DNA of 34,750 bases, taken from NCBI RefSeq assembly GCF_000272405.2, contig NZ_AJZM02000128.1, forward strand, positions 1-34,750, in the 5' to 3' direction. Position 1 is the stretch's first letter; each line of letters begins with the position of its first letter. Under the pieces are notes generated by a model. It was not told the origin of the DNA, ran no database searches, and worked only from the letters and a program-made list of their open reading frames with translations. A program made the translations under genes and the position numbers. Origin of the DNA: Vibrio tasmaniensis 1F-187 (GTDB lineage Bacteria; Pseudomonadota; Gammaproteobacteria; Enterobacterales; Vibrionaceae). Below, piece by piece: positions 1 to 7,917 of this stretch.

Positions 1-753
1 CTAGACAAGAGTTTGGCTGAGGTTTGGCCGGAGCTAGAGATCGTCAGCAAGGCACAAAATGGTTTGGAGGCGATGCAGAGTATTCAGCAGCTTAAGCCCG
101 ACGTGGCTTTTCTCGATATTCGTATGCCTGAGCTAGATGGCATCTCGCTGGTGAAACAACTCAACAAGCTAGCTTCACCGCCATTGATTGTGTTTATCAC
201 GGCTTATGACGAATACGCGGTCAAAGCTTTTGAGCACAATGCGATGGATTACCTGCTTAAGCCTATCAATGAAGAGCGTTTACTAGCGACATGTCAGAAG
301 GTGCAAGCGCGTCTGTCGAGCAATCAAACACAATCAGGTATTACGCCAGAACAGCCCGATATTACGGCGTTAATGAGTCAGCTTCAGCTATTATCTCAAT
401 CAACATCACAGCAAGTTCAATATCTAACATGGCTTAAAGCCAGTGTCGGAGAAGACATTCACTTAATCGCTGTCGATGATGTGGCTTACTTCAAAGCGGA
501 AGACAAGTACGTCTCGATATTCAAAAAAAGCCAAGGCGGCTCTCTAGAGGAGTTTATTCTTCGCGTGTCTCTAAAAGAGCTGATCGCCCAGCTTAACCCG
601 GATGAGTTCTGGCAGATCCATCGTTCGGTGGTGGTGAAAGTGTCGGCCATTGATAAGGTAAAGAAAGGGCTCTCAGGTCAGATGTCGGCGTATGTTTCTG
701 GAGAAAAGTTACCGATCAGCCGTGCTTCCCAAGCTCTTTTTAAAGGGATGTGA
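1..753 (+). CDS. LytTR-family response regulator, 5'-truncated by window edge
   Basis: This is a two-component regulator with an N-terminal CheY-like receiver and a C-terminal LytTR DNA-binding domain. The frame is open from base 1, so the true start and roughly the first 20-25 residues lie outside the window; a TTG at 13 is internal. The phosphoacceptor Asp sits in FLDIRMPELDG, the conserved Thr in the FITAYDEYA strand, and the conserved Lys in YLLKPINEERLL. The LytTR part covers about the last 105 residues, with VDDVAYFKAEDKYVSIF and the FWQIHRSVVVKVSAI motif typical of the BtsR/YpdB group. Such regulators are normally paired with a LytS/BtsS-type membrane kinase, which would lie upstream and is not visible. 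The target genes cannot be read from the sequence. Confidence 0.93.
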   Translation, partial: LDKSLAEVWPELEIVSKAQNGLEAMQSIQQLKPDVAFLDIRMPELDGISLVKQLNKLASPPLIVFITAYDEYAVKAFEHNAMDYLLKPINEERLLATCQKVQARLSSNQTQSGITPEQPDITALMSQLQLLSQSTSQQVQYLTWLKASVGEDIHLIAVDDVAYFKAEDKYVSIFKKSQGGSLEEFILRVSLKELIAQLNPDEFWQIHRSVVVKVSAIDKVKKGLSGQMSAYVSGEKLPISRASQALFKGM

Positions 754-800
754 GAAACTTGTTTAAAGGAATCCAATAAATTAGTTTAAAGGAATCGAAT
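736..800. repeat. Short direct repeats after the LytTR gene
   Basis: The 17-base segment at 761-777 (GTTTAAAGGAATCCAAT) recurs at 784-800 with one mismatch, a 23-base period. A looser third copy (TTTTTAAAGGGATG) overlaps the end of the coding region at 736-750. Function unknown; it may be local slippage or duplication. The remaining gap to 1002 holds no recognisable gene. Confidence 0.6.
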
Positions 801-1002
801 CATAAGCTTGGAGATGAAGCGAATTTAAGAGGACCTGATACCCCGATCTACAACCTATGACTATCAGCTTGTGTAATTTATAAAGTTGACAGTTTCATGC
901 ATGTTTAGATTGTCTCTCAAAATTTAAATGACTGAATTTATATAAAATTATTATGCTATTGCGATCGGATATATTGGAGGAAAGCCCTTCAAAGAGATCG
1001 TT

Positions 1003-3765
1003 ATGAAAGCATACTATTTAGTCGTCGTATTGAGCTCCACATTGCTAGGTTGCAGCTCTACTCCTCAACAACAAACGTTATTGAAATCCGATCCATACTG
1101 GGTCAAAGGAGAGTTAGATAACGGATTAACCTACCATGTCTACCCTGACCAAGAACAACCGGTCTCGGTACGCTTACTAGTGCATGCCGGATCTTTGCAA
1201 GAGAGCGAACAACAGAAAGGGTACGCCCACTTTGTTGAGCATATGGCGTTCAATGGCAGCAAGAACTTTTCAGGAAATGAGGTGGTTGAGCTATTTGAGC
1301 AATCTGGTGCCAGTTTTGGTGCAGACTTAAATGCTTACACCTCTTACCAAGAAACCCTCTATAAATTAGATCTACCTGACAATAAGAATTTAGATAAAGC
1401 GCTGGCTTGGTTTAGAGACATTGGCGATGGTTTATTGCTGTCCGAAGCTGAAATCGAAAAAGAGAAAGGTGTGATACTTGGAGAGTTTCGATACACGCGA
1501 GTTGAAGATAAACCTCTCTCGTTTAAGTTCTACGATCATCTGGTTGAAGGGACGACTTACCAAAGTAACGATCCTATTGGCAATAAAGAATCCGTTTCTA
1601 AAGCGAATGTTCAAGAATTAAAGAACTATTACCAAACCTGGTATCAACCTCAGTTAACCGAAGTGATTGTCTCTGGTGATATCACACTGGCAGAAGTGAT
1701 CCCTTTGATTGAAGACACTTTCTCTGATTGGCAAAGAGGCACAACACCGGTTCCCGTGAAGAACACGTCAGTGGATTACAATACTCAAGATTTTGTGGCG
1801 TATGGATCTGCTGTCGAGCCACCGAGCATCGGGATAGTCATTGATCGTGGGGAAAGAGTGACACAGAGCCATGAGCAACAACATCAGCTTTGGTTAGATG
1901 ATATTGCTCAACAACTTATCCAACAAAGGTTGAATTCTGACTTTGTTGACGCTGCGTTACCTGTGCAGTGGGTTTTTTCAACACCCTACTTATTAGAGTA
2001 CCAAAGGTATTCGATTACTACCGTCAGTTTTCCTGTTGGTAGCCGAGAGCAAAGTCAGCAGCAGTTTGTTTCTACTCTCGCCTCTTTGCGTGATTATGGC
2101 GTAAGTGAATATGAGTTGGCGAGTGTGCTTCAGCAATACCAAGCGAACCTTGACGATATTCAACTAAACTGGGATCAAATGGATGCTGTGGCTCATGCTG
2201 ATGGTAAATCGACAGCATTGGTGATTAACCAACCCGTTCAATCACAGCTTGATTATAAGTCGAGTTTGAAAACGTTTCTTGCGAATACGGATCTCGAGGC
2301 CGTGAATGATAACTTAGATGATTTGCTTTCTAGCCCTTACATTTTGGGGTTAGGTTTATCTTCTAAGGAAGATCTTCAAGCCATGGAGAATGAGCTAAAA
2401 GATGTCAGAAAATCCTATAAAAAGACAGGTAATAAACCACTGCTTGTTACCGCAAGTTCTGCGTTTAGCGTGCCAGAATCTCAAGGCGACATTGTGAAAC
2501 AAATTCAGGTGAGTGAGGATCCTAACTTACAACAATGGACATTGAGCAATGGTATCGAGGTTTGGTATTTACGAAACCCTGAGGTGGGTAATAATGTTGG
2601 TGTTTATTATGCGAGTGAAGGTGGAAAAGCAGCCCTAGATTCTTCTTTATTTCCTGCGTCAGAGGTGGCGATTTCAGCATCGATCCGTAGTGGTGTTGGT
2701 AAATTCAGTGGATCGGAATTAAATACCCATTTGAAACGCAAAGACATCCAAATTTATTCCTTCATCAACTTTACTCATCATGGGCTGGAAATAAGCACTA
2801 AGAAAAAGACGCTCGCAGAAGGCTTAGCTGCGCTGTATACCATTGTGACCGAACCTAAAATTGACAGCGATCAGCTTGAGGCTGTGAAATCTGCATTTGC
2901 ACAAGATCGCACGGCTTATCTAGAAACACCAGTGGGTCAGTTTATGAAAATGGTTAACCATAATAGTTATCAAGATAGCAGTCGTCATATCATGCTGGAA
3001 AGTGAAGATATTGAAGCCGTGACATCTCAAGATATACTTGACGTTCAGCACCAACTCTTTCAGAAGTTAAGAGACAATACGCTTGTCATCGTTGCTGATA
3101 TTAAACCATCTGAAATTAAGCCTCTCGTACGCCAATATGTTGCTTCATTGCCATTGGAAGCCGTTGTGTCTCCTGACTATCAAGTTGCCTATAGCACTGA
3201 TTCGAAAGAACGAATCGATATATCTATCAATAATGAAGACAGCAGCCAGTACTTATTACGTATTATTTCTCAGCAAGCTCGAGAGAAAACAGCAAAGGAT
3301 GTGTTCATGGACGATATGCTGCAGCGTGTATTGTCGAGCCGCCTAACGGCTTACGTTCGTGAAGAGTTAGGCTTGGATTATGCGCCTTTTGTGTATTCGG
3401 TATCTCAAGACAGTGAGCCAAGTTATGACTGGTTGGTCGGCTCTTTAGCTGCGCCTGAGAACTCAGATAAGATAGAACAGGCGATTGATAAAGTTATTGC
3501 TGAAGCCGTTAAAGGCATTTCTGAAGATGAGACTCGAACCGCAGCTAAACAGCTAGTGGCTGACCTCACGCCACTTCAATATAAGCCCACGCAACAAGCT
3601 TGGTTTATTTCACGTTACATAATTCATGACTATGGTGTTGAGGCACTGTTTGACTTACAGGGAACGACAGATTCAATTTCTAGTAAAGATATGACGGAGT
3701 ATGCTAAAGAAATTTTTGGAGATAACAGCTACCAGTTGAAGAATTTGTTAAGGCCACAAAGTTAA
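1003..3765 (+). CDS. M16 (pitrilysin/PqqL-like) zinc metalloprotease, lipoprotein, copy 1
   Basis: A 920-residue predicted lipoprotein peptidase. The N-terminus MKAYYLVVVLSSTLLGC is a type II signal peptide with lipobox LLGC; lipidated Cys is residue 17 followed by Ser, which predicts outer-membrane sorting. The inverted zinc motif HFVEH is at residues 76-80 in GYAHFVEHMAFNG, and the third zinc ligand is expected in the EKEKGVILGE segment about 75 residues later. The length matches two-lobed M16 enzymes of the PqqL type (about 930 residues), with the catalytic half N-terminal and an inactive second half. The ATG follows a good purine-rich ribosome site (GGAGG around 976). Substrate unknown; the family cleaves peptides or small proteins in a closed chamber. 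The next gene is a paralogue of the same length. Confidence 0.93.
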   Translation: MKAYYLVVVLSSTLLGCSSTPQQQTLLKSDPYWVKGELDNGLTYHVYPDQEQPVSVRLLVHAGSLQESEQQKGYAHFVEHMAFNGSKNFSGNEVVELFEQSGASFGADLNAYTSYQETLYKLDLPDNKNLDKALAWFRDIGDGLLLSEAEIEKEKGVILGEFRYTRVEDKPLSFKFYDHLVEGTTYQSNDPIGNKESVSKANVQELKNYYQTWYQPQLTEVIVSGDITLAEVIPLIEDTFSDWQRGTTPVPVKNTSVDYNTQDFVAYGSAVEPPSIGIVIDRGERVTQSHEQQHQLWLDDIAQQLIQQRLNSDFVDAALPVQWVFSTPYLLEYQRYSITTVSFPVGSREQSQQQFVSTLASLRDYGVSEYELASVLQQYQANLDDIQLNWDQMDAVAHADGKSTALVINQPVQSQLDYKSSLKTFLANTDLEAVNDNLDDLLSSPYILGLGLSSKEDLQAMENELKDVRKSYKKTGNKPLLVTASSAFSVPESQGDIVKQIQVSEDPNLQQWTLSNGIEVWYLRNPEVGNNVGVYYASEGGKAALDSSLFPASEVAISASIRSGVGKFSGSELNTHLKRKDIQIYSFINFTHHGLEISTKKKTLAEGLAALYTIVTEPKIDSDQLEAVKSAFAQDRTAYLETPVGQFMKMVNHNSYQDSSRHIMLESEDIEAVTSQDILDVQHQLFQKLRDNTLVIVADIKPSEIKPLVRQYVASLPLEAVVSPDYQVAYSTDSKERIDISINNEDSSQYLLRIISQQAREKTAKDVFMDDMLQRVLSSRLTAYVREELGLDYAPFVYSVSQDSEPSYDWLVGSLAAPENSDKIEQAIDKVIAEAVKGISEDETRTAAKQLVADLTPLQYKPTQQAWFISRYIIHDYGVEALFDLQGTTDSISSKDMTEYAKEIFGDNSYQLKNLLRPQS

Positions 3766-3830
3766 GCTGATTGAGTAAAGTGACTTTTCAGAAAAGTCGC
3801 TTTCACCCTGAATATATGATGTCGAATCTA

Positions 3831-3860
3831 AGCCAAATGCACCGTCATTTGGCTTTTTTA
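3831..3860 (+). terminator. Rho-independent terminator after M16 copy 1
   Basis: A perfect 9-bp stem, AGCCAAATG (3831-3839) with CATTTGGCT (3846-3854), with a 6-base loop, is followed by a T-rich run. A weaker hairpin (GACTTTT/AAAAGTC) lies just upstream at about 3782-3798. It suggests the two M16 copies are transcribed separately. Confidence 0.85.
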
Positions 3861-4091
3861 TTTGGGTTAGGGTTAGTCTTTAAACTCGTTACTTTTTAAT
3901 TCATCACTTTCAAGCTTGTCACTTTTAAACTAGTTACTGACTTTTAAATGCTCGTAATTTGCGCCTTATATAACTGAGTGCAATTTATAAAATAAAGATC
4001 CAGATCACAAAGATACTCATTCGGTTCAGTATTAAATAATAATCATTAACTCAAGCTGTATATTGTCGATGAATGACATTAAGAGGTTGTT
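3861..4091. other. Intergenic region between the M16 copies with degenerate repeats
   Basis: The gap between the two M16 genes (3766-4091) holds the terminator, then a run of degenerate direct repeats at 3882-3945 built on AAACTNGTTACT / NNGTCACTTTT, about 15 bases per unit. The AT-rich stretch 3960-4080 presumably contains the promoter of the second copy. No convincing ORF or RNA gene was seen. The purine-rich AAGAGG before 4092 is the likely ribosome site. Confidence 0.5.
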
Positions 4092-6872
4092 ATGAAAACA
4101 TATTATTTAGCGACGGCAATATGCCTTACCTTGGTTGGCTGTAGTTCAACATCCAAAACGACTGACACCTTCATCCAACCGGACCCGGCTTGGACTTCAG
4201 GCCAACTAGATAATGGCTTTACCTATCATGTTTACCCTGATCATGAAGCGCCAGTTTCTGTTCGTTTAGTCGTACATGCAGGCTCTATTCAAGAAACTCG
4301 TCAACAAGAAGGTTATGCGCATTTTGTCGAACACATGGCATTTAATGGCAGTAAGAACTTCTCGCAAAACGATGTGATTCGACTATTTGAAGATGCAGGT
4401 GCTAGTTTTGGTGATGATATTAATGCTTATACCTCTTATGAAGAGACGGTATATGAGCTAGATTTACCCGATAACGTCCAATTACAGTCAGCCCTAACGT
4501 GGATGCGAGACATCGGTGATGGATTGGATCTCGCCAGTTCAGAAGTTGAAAAGGAAAAGGGAGTGATTCTTGGTGAGTTTCGTATGGCTCGTCTTGATGA
4601 TAAATCATTCTCAGAAGTGTTTCATGACCACTTTATTGAAGGTAGCCCGTATGAATATCAAGACGCATTGGGAACTAAAGAATCGGTTGTAAATGCCACT
4701 TCTCAAACCCTAACCGACTTTTACCAGACTTGGTATCAACCACAAATCGTAGAGCTCGTTGTCTCGGGTGATGTGGATATCGAAACCGTGATCCCATTAA
4801 TCGAAGCGAAGTTTTCTAGCTGGCAGCGTGGTGAAACGCCTAAACCATTAAAACAGAAAGTCACCACTTTCAACGAAGGTGACTATGTTGAGTATACGAA
4901 GAGAGAAGCCCCAAGTATTGCATTGGCGTTTAACCGAGGTTCAAACATCATTGAAACTCACGATCAACAGCACCAACGTTGGTTGGATGAAACCTCCCAG
5001 TTATTGATTCAACAACGACTCGAGGCGGTATTTAATGATGCGGCTTTGCCTACTCAATGGATAGCGTCAGACAGGCTTGAAATAGGCGCTCTGCTTTATT
5101 TATCAACAAGCATTGGGTTTCCAGTCGGAAGTCGTGAAGTGACACAGCAAAAGATGCTCTCGACGTTGGCATCATTACGTGATTACGGTGTGTCGGAGGC
5201 GGAGATCGTCGGTGAGCAGCACTACTACCAAAACTTACTCGATAATATTGAGCATGATTGGGATAAAGAAGATGGTGTCGATCACGCGAACAACAAAGCA
5301 AGTGCTTTAGTGACTGGCCGAATCGTTCAATCACAGAAAGATTATCAGGCCAGTATGGGAGATTTCATTTCCAACTTCAGTCTTAAAGCGATTAATGACA
5401 ATATAAAAAGCATACTTTCTGGTGATTATTTCATGATCATTGGCATGAATAAGACTGAACATAGAGCCGAAATCAACAATTCTTTAGATAGCTTAAAAGC
5501 CACTTATAGCCAGGTGGGAAACGCGCCGTTGGTTGCTGCGGCGGGCAGCACTTTTGCTGTGCCGAGTTCGCAAGGCGATATTGTGTTGGTTGAACAAATA
5601 TCTGTCGACCCATACATTCAAAAATGGACGTTAAGTAATGGCGTTGATTTGTGGTACTTGCGTGATTCTCTTGCTAGTGATGACGTAGGTATTTACTACA
5701 CAAGCTTAGGTGGTAAGGCGGCTCTAGATCCTAGTTTCTATCCAGCGACAGAGCTGGCTCTTGCTGCTATCGGTAGAAGTGGCGTTGGTGATTTTACTGG
5801 AACGGAGCTTGATGCCCACCTTGATCGTGAAGATATTCAGGTTTATCCGTTTATCGATTCTACTCGTCATGGCGTCGAAATTAGACTCAACAATAGCGGC
5901 TTAGGTGAAGCTTTTGCCGCACTCAACGCGATCGTTACATCGGTTAAAGTATTACCAGATCAACTTGAGGCGGTTAAACAAGAGTTTATTCAAAATCGAG
6001 AATCCTACTTAGCAAGCTCTGCTGGTCAGTTCACTTATGCTATAAATCAAAACACGTATCAAGCGAACAGCGATCATGTGTTACTCGATGGTAAAAGTGT
6101 AGAAGCTGTTACCATCGAGGATGTAAAGAATGTGCATCAACAGTTATTCGGTCAATTGCGAAATAACCAACTGGTTATTGTGGGCGATATTGACCCAAGT
6201 GAGCTGAAACCTCTCGTTCGACAATATTTGGCTTCTATTCTGTTGGAAAAAGCCGACGTGCCTGACTTTAACGTCGAGTATAAGCACCCATCTAAAGCGA
6301 TCATTGATCTGGAGGTCAACAGTGCCAATAGTACCGAGTATACGCTAAGAGTGATTGCTGAACCTTCCGCTAGTACTAGTGTGGTAAGGGGGCAAACTGC
6401 GAAAGATGTCTTTATGGAAGACTTACTGCTACGCGTACTTGCTACTCGTTTAGACACTTACATACGTGAAGATTTAAGTCTAGATTACTCACCTTATGCT
6501 TACTATGCATCTCAAGATGGTGAAACTAGCCATGACTTGTTTATTGGATCGATGATTGACCCTAAAAATGTCGATAAGATAGAAGTTGCGATTGATAAAG
6601 TGGTTGCAGATCTTTTACTCGGTGTTTCACTAGGCGAACTTCAAGTTGCGGGCAAGCAATTAGAAGGGGATTTTACGCCTTTAGATGATAGCACTATTGA
6701 CCAAGCATGGTACGTCTCTCGCTATCTTTTGTACGACTATGGCATAGAAGCTTTGTTTAACGTGAAAGCGACGGTTAACTCGATTTCTCGTGAAGACATG
6801 AATCAACTTATCCAACGTATTTTTGGTGAGAACAGCCGTAAGGTTAAGAACATCATGCGTCCTAAAGCCTAA
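4092..6872 (+). CDS. M16 (pitrilysin/PqqL-like) zinc metalloprotease, lipoprotein, copy 2
   Basis: A 926-residue paralogue of the preceding gene, collinear along its whole length. It also has a lipoprotein signal, MKTYYLATAICLTLVGC, with lipobox LVGC and Cys17. The zinc motif HFVEH is at residues 77-81, and the EKEKGVILGEFR segment carrying the third ligand is conserved. Large stretches match copy 1 nearly word for word (for example GYAHFVEHMAFNGSKNF and the start of the second half, WTLSNG), while surface segments differ. This indicates an older tandem duplication with both copies kept under selection. Both keep their active sites, so they may differ in substrate rather than one being a pseudo-enzyme. 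Its own terminator follows. Confidence 0.93.
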   Translation: MKTYYLATAICLTLVGCSSTSKTTDTFIQPDPAWTSGQLDNGFTYHVYPDHEAPVSVRLVVHAGSIQETRQQEGYAHFVEHMAFNGSKNFSQNDVIRLFEDAGASFGDDINAYTSYEETVYELDLPDNVQLQSALTWMRDIGDGLDLASSEVEKEKGVILGEFRMARLDDKSFSEVFHDHFIEGSPYEYQDALGTKESVVNATSQTLTDFYQTWYQPQIVELVVSGDVDIETVIPLIEAKFSSWQRGETPKPLKQKVTTFNEGDYVEYTKREAPSIALAFNRGSNIIETHDQQHQRWLDETSQLLIQQRLEAVFNDAALPTQWIASDRLEIGALLYLSTSIGFPVGSREVTQQKMLSTLASLRDYGVSEAEIVGEQHYYQNLLDNIEHDWDKEDGVDHANNKASALVTGRIVQSQKDYQASMGDFISNFSLKAINDNIKSILSGDYFMIIGMNKTEHRAEINNSLDSLKATYSQVGNAPLVAAAGSTFAVPSSQGDIVLVEQISVDPYIQKWTLSNGVDLWYLRDSLASDDVGIYYTSLGGKAALDPSFYPATELALAAIGRSGVGDFTGTELDAHLDREDIQVYPFIDSTRHGVEIRLNNSGLGEAFAALNAIVTSVKVLPDQLEAVKQEFIQNRESYLASSAGQFTYAINQNTYQANSDHVLLDGKSVEAVTIEDVKNVHQQLFGQLRNNQLVIVGDIDPSELKPLVRQYLASILLEKADVPDFNVEYKHPSKAIIDLEVNSANSTEYTLRVIAEPSASTSVVRGQTAKDVFMEDLLLRVLATRLDTYIREDLSLDYSPYAYYASQDGETSHDLFIGSMIDPKNVDKIEVAIDKVVADLLLGVSLGELQVAGKQLEGDFTPLDDSTIDQAWYVSRYLLYDYGIEALFNVKATVNSISREDMNQLIQRIFGENSRKVKNIMRPKA

Positions 6873-6893
6873 AGCCTAAAGCCTAAAGCCTAA
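6861..6893. repeat. Heptanucleotide tandem repeat across the M16 copy 2 stop codon
   Basis: CCTAAAG is repeated exactly four times (6861-6888) with a fifth imperfect unit after it. The array includes the last codons and the TAA stop at 6870-6872. Because the stop falls in the second unit, changes in copy number above two would not alter the protein. Confidence 0.85.
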
Positions 6894-6942
6894 CGTAGAG
6901 CGCGAAAACGATAGCCAAAAGTGCTTCGACAAATACCCCATT

Positions 6943-6979
6943 AAAGCCAAGCATTCATTGCTTGGCTTTTTGTTTTTTG
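6943..6979 (+). terminator. Rho-independent terminator after M16 copy 2
   Basis: A perfect 11-bp stem, AAAGCCAAGCA (6943-6953) with TGCTTGGCTTT (6959-6969), with a 5-base loop, is followed by TTGTTTTTT. It separates the protease gene from vemP. Confidence 0.92.
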
Positions 6980-7125
6980 ACGACTTTGTATGCGTGAATA
7001 CAGCGCTAGGAGGTCAGCAATTGTCAGCGTAGTGTCAAATGTGTTCGGTTGTGTTTCTAAATCAATTGTAACTTTCATAGCTGTTATATATTGTCGCAGT
7101 GTTTACTATTCAGGATTATTGTTAA

Positions 7126-7638
7126 TTGCTTAAACTAGGTACCCGATTAGTCTTAATGTTGTTTTTACTGAGCTTTGGCTTAGTGAACTCTAACGGCTAT
7201 TCGTTTCCTTCTAAGCCATTCCAAATTCAGTCGGCTCAAGAGCAATCTTCGCAGAATGAACAATCTTCCTCGATAAAACAGTGTAAACAAGCCACTACGG
7301 ATAATCCGTCGGCCTATTTAGAGTGCGATAAGGCTCCGTTTGGCACCGTGCCTTATGGCGACAGTTCCAACTATCATGACACCGAGTCGAGCCTCCAAGC
7401 TGCAAACTTCAGACGTATGCTCAGTAACGAGCAAGAAAGCGTGGCCGACCTTGAGCCTGCTTATCATCTACTGATCGACTTCTCTCCCCCTTCAATACTG
7501 GCTTCTCTGCTCTTCAACACGCCGTTGTTGGATTCCAAGCAGCACTGGACCAGTATTGTGAGTTCTCCGTCCTCCCGGCTTTCTGGGTGGAAAGAGGGCA
7601 ATATTCAATACTCGCATTTCCGAGAACTTCTTAGCTAA
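7126..7638 (+). CDS. vemP: VemP-like secretion monitor / translational arrest peptide
   Basis: A 170-residue protein with an N-terminal signal sequence (hydrophobic LVLMLFLLSFGLV at residues 8-20) and a mostly polar body. Near the C-terminus, residues 151-162 read RLSGWKEGNIQY. From memory this matches the R-x-SGWKE-x-N-x-x-Y core of the Vibrio alginolyticus VemP arrest motif. VemP stalls the ribosome near its own C-terminus until Sec-dependent export pulls on it, and the stall exposes the secD2 ribosome site. The position fits: secD2-secF2 follow directly. The proposed start is TTG, with AGGA ten bases upstream. The protein is slightly longer than the described V. alginolyticus VemP (about 159 residues). 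The residues after the motif (SHFRELLS) could differ from the experimentally studied tail. Identity rests on motif plus context. Confidence 0.82.
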   Translation: MLKLGTRLVLMLFLLSFGLVNSNGYSFPSKPFQIQSAQEQSSQNEQSSSIKQCKQATTDNPSAYLECDKAPFGTVPYGDSSNYHDTESSLQAANFRRMLSNEQESVADLEPAYHLLIDFSPPSILASLLFNTPLLDSKQHWTSIVSSPSSRLSGWKEGNIQYSHFRELLS

Positions 7639-7797
7639 TCGTTTGACCCTAAATTGGTCGTATCGATGGTCACCTCGTGCCCGTTGAACTCGCCAATTAA
7701 CCCAATATAGCGACACACAATTATTAGCCTCACTATTACTCAATCAGCTTGTTTTGGTTGTGACTAGTTGTCGTTCGTGTTCGCAAAGCATTAGTTA

Positions 7798-7909
7798 TAC
7801 CAATCGCAGTAAATAACTGGCCATCCAAGCTGGTTAAAACGCTCGATCACTGCTTTTTCCCGGCGCTATTTTTGAGCACGTGTTTACGGTGATTGGTAAA
7901 AAGAAGAGA
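7798..7909 (+). promoter_or_regulatory. Long hairpin and Shine-Dalgarno region upstream of secD2
   Basis: Bases 7798-7815 pair with 7881-7898: 17 of 18 positions, two of them G-U, one A-G mismatch. The outer eight pairs (TACCAATC/GATTGGTA) are perfect. The helix ends immediately before the purine-rich AAAAGAAGAGA ribosome site of secD (about 7899-7909). In addition, AAGAAG at 7901-7906 is complementary to CTTCTT at 7627-7632, which are Leu codons 168-169 of vemP. A folded form could therefore hide the site, and a ribosome stalled at the end of vemP would free it. This is the logic described for the vemP-secD2 messenger; the exact pairing here is inference. Confidence 0.6.
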
Positions 7910-7917
7910 TCTTGACT

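Noticed and set aside
886..911. TTGACA promoter upstream of the first M16 gene
   Set aside because: A -35-like TTGACA is present, but the nearest -10-like hexamer is spaced about 14 bases away, too short for confidence.
7492..7743. 83-residue minus-strand ORF over the vemP end
   Set aside because: Antisense to vemP, with no start signal; the plus strand has a convincing motif and context.
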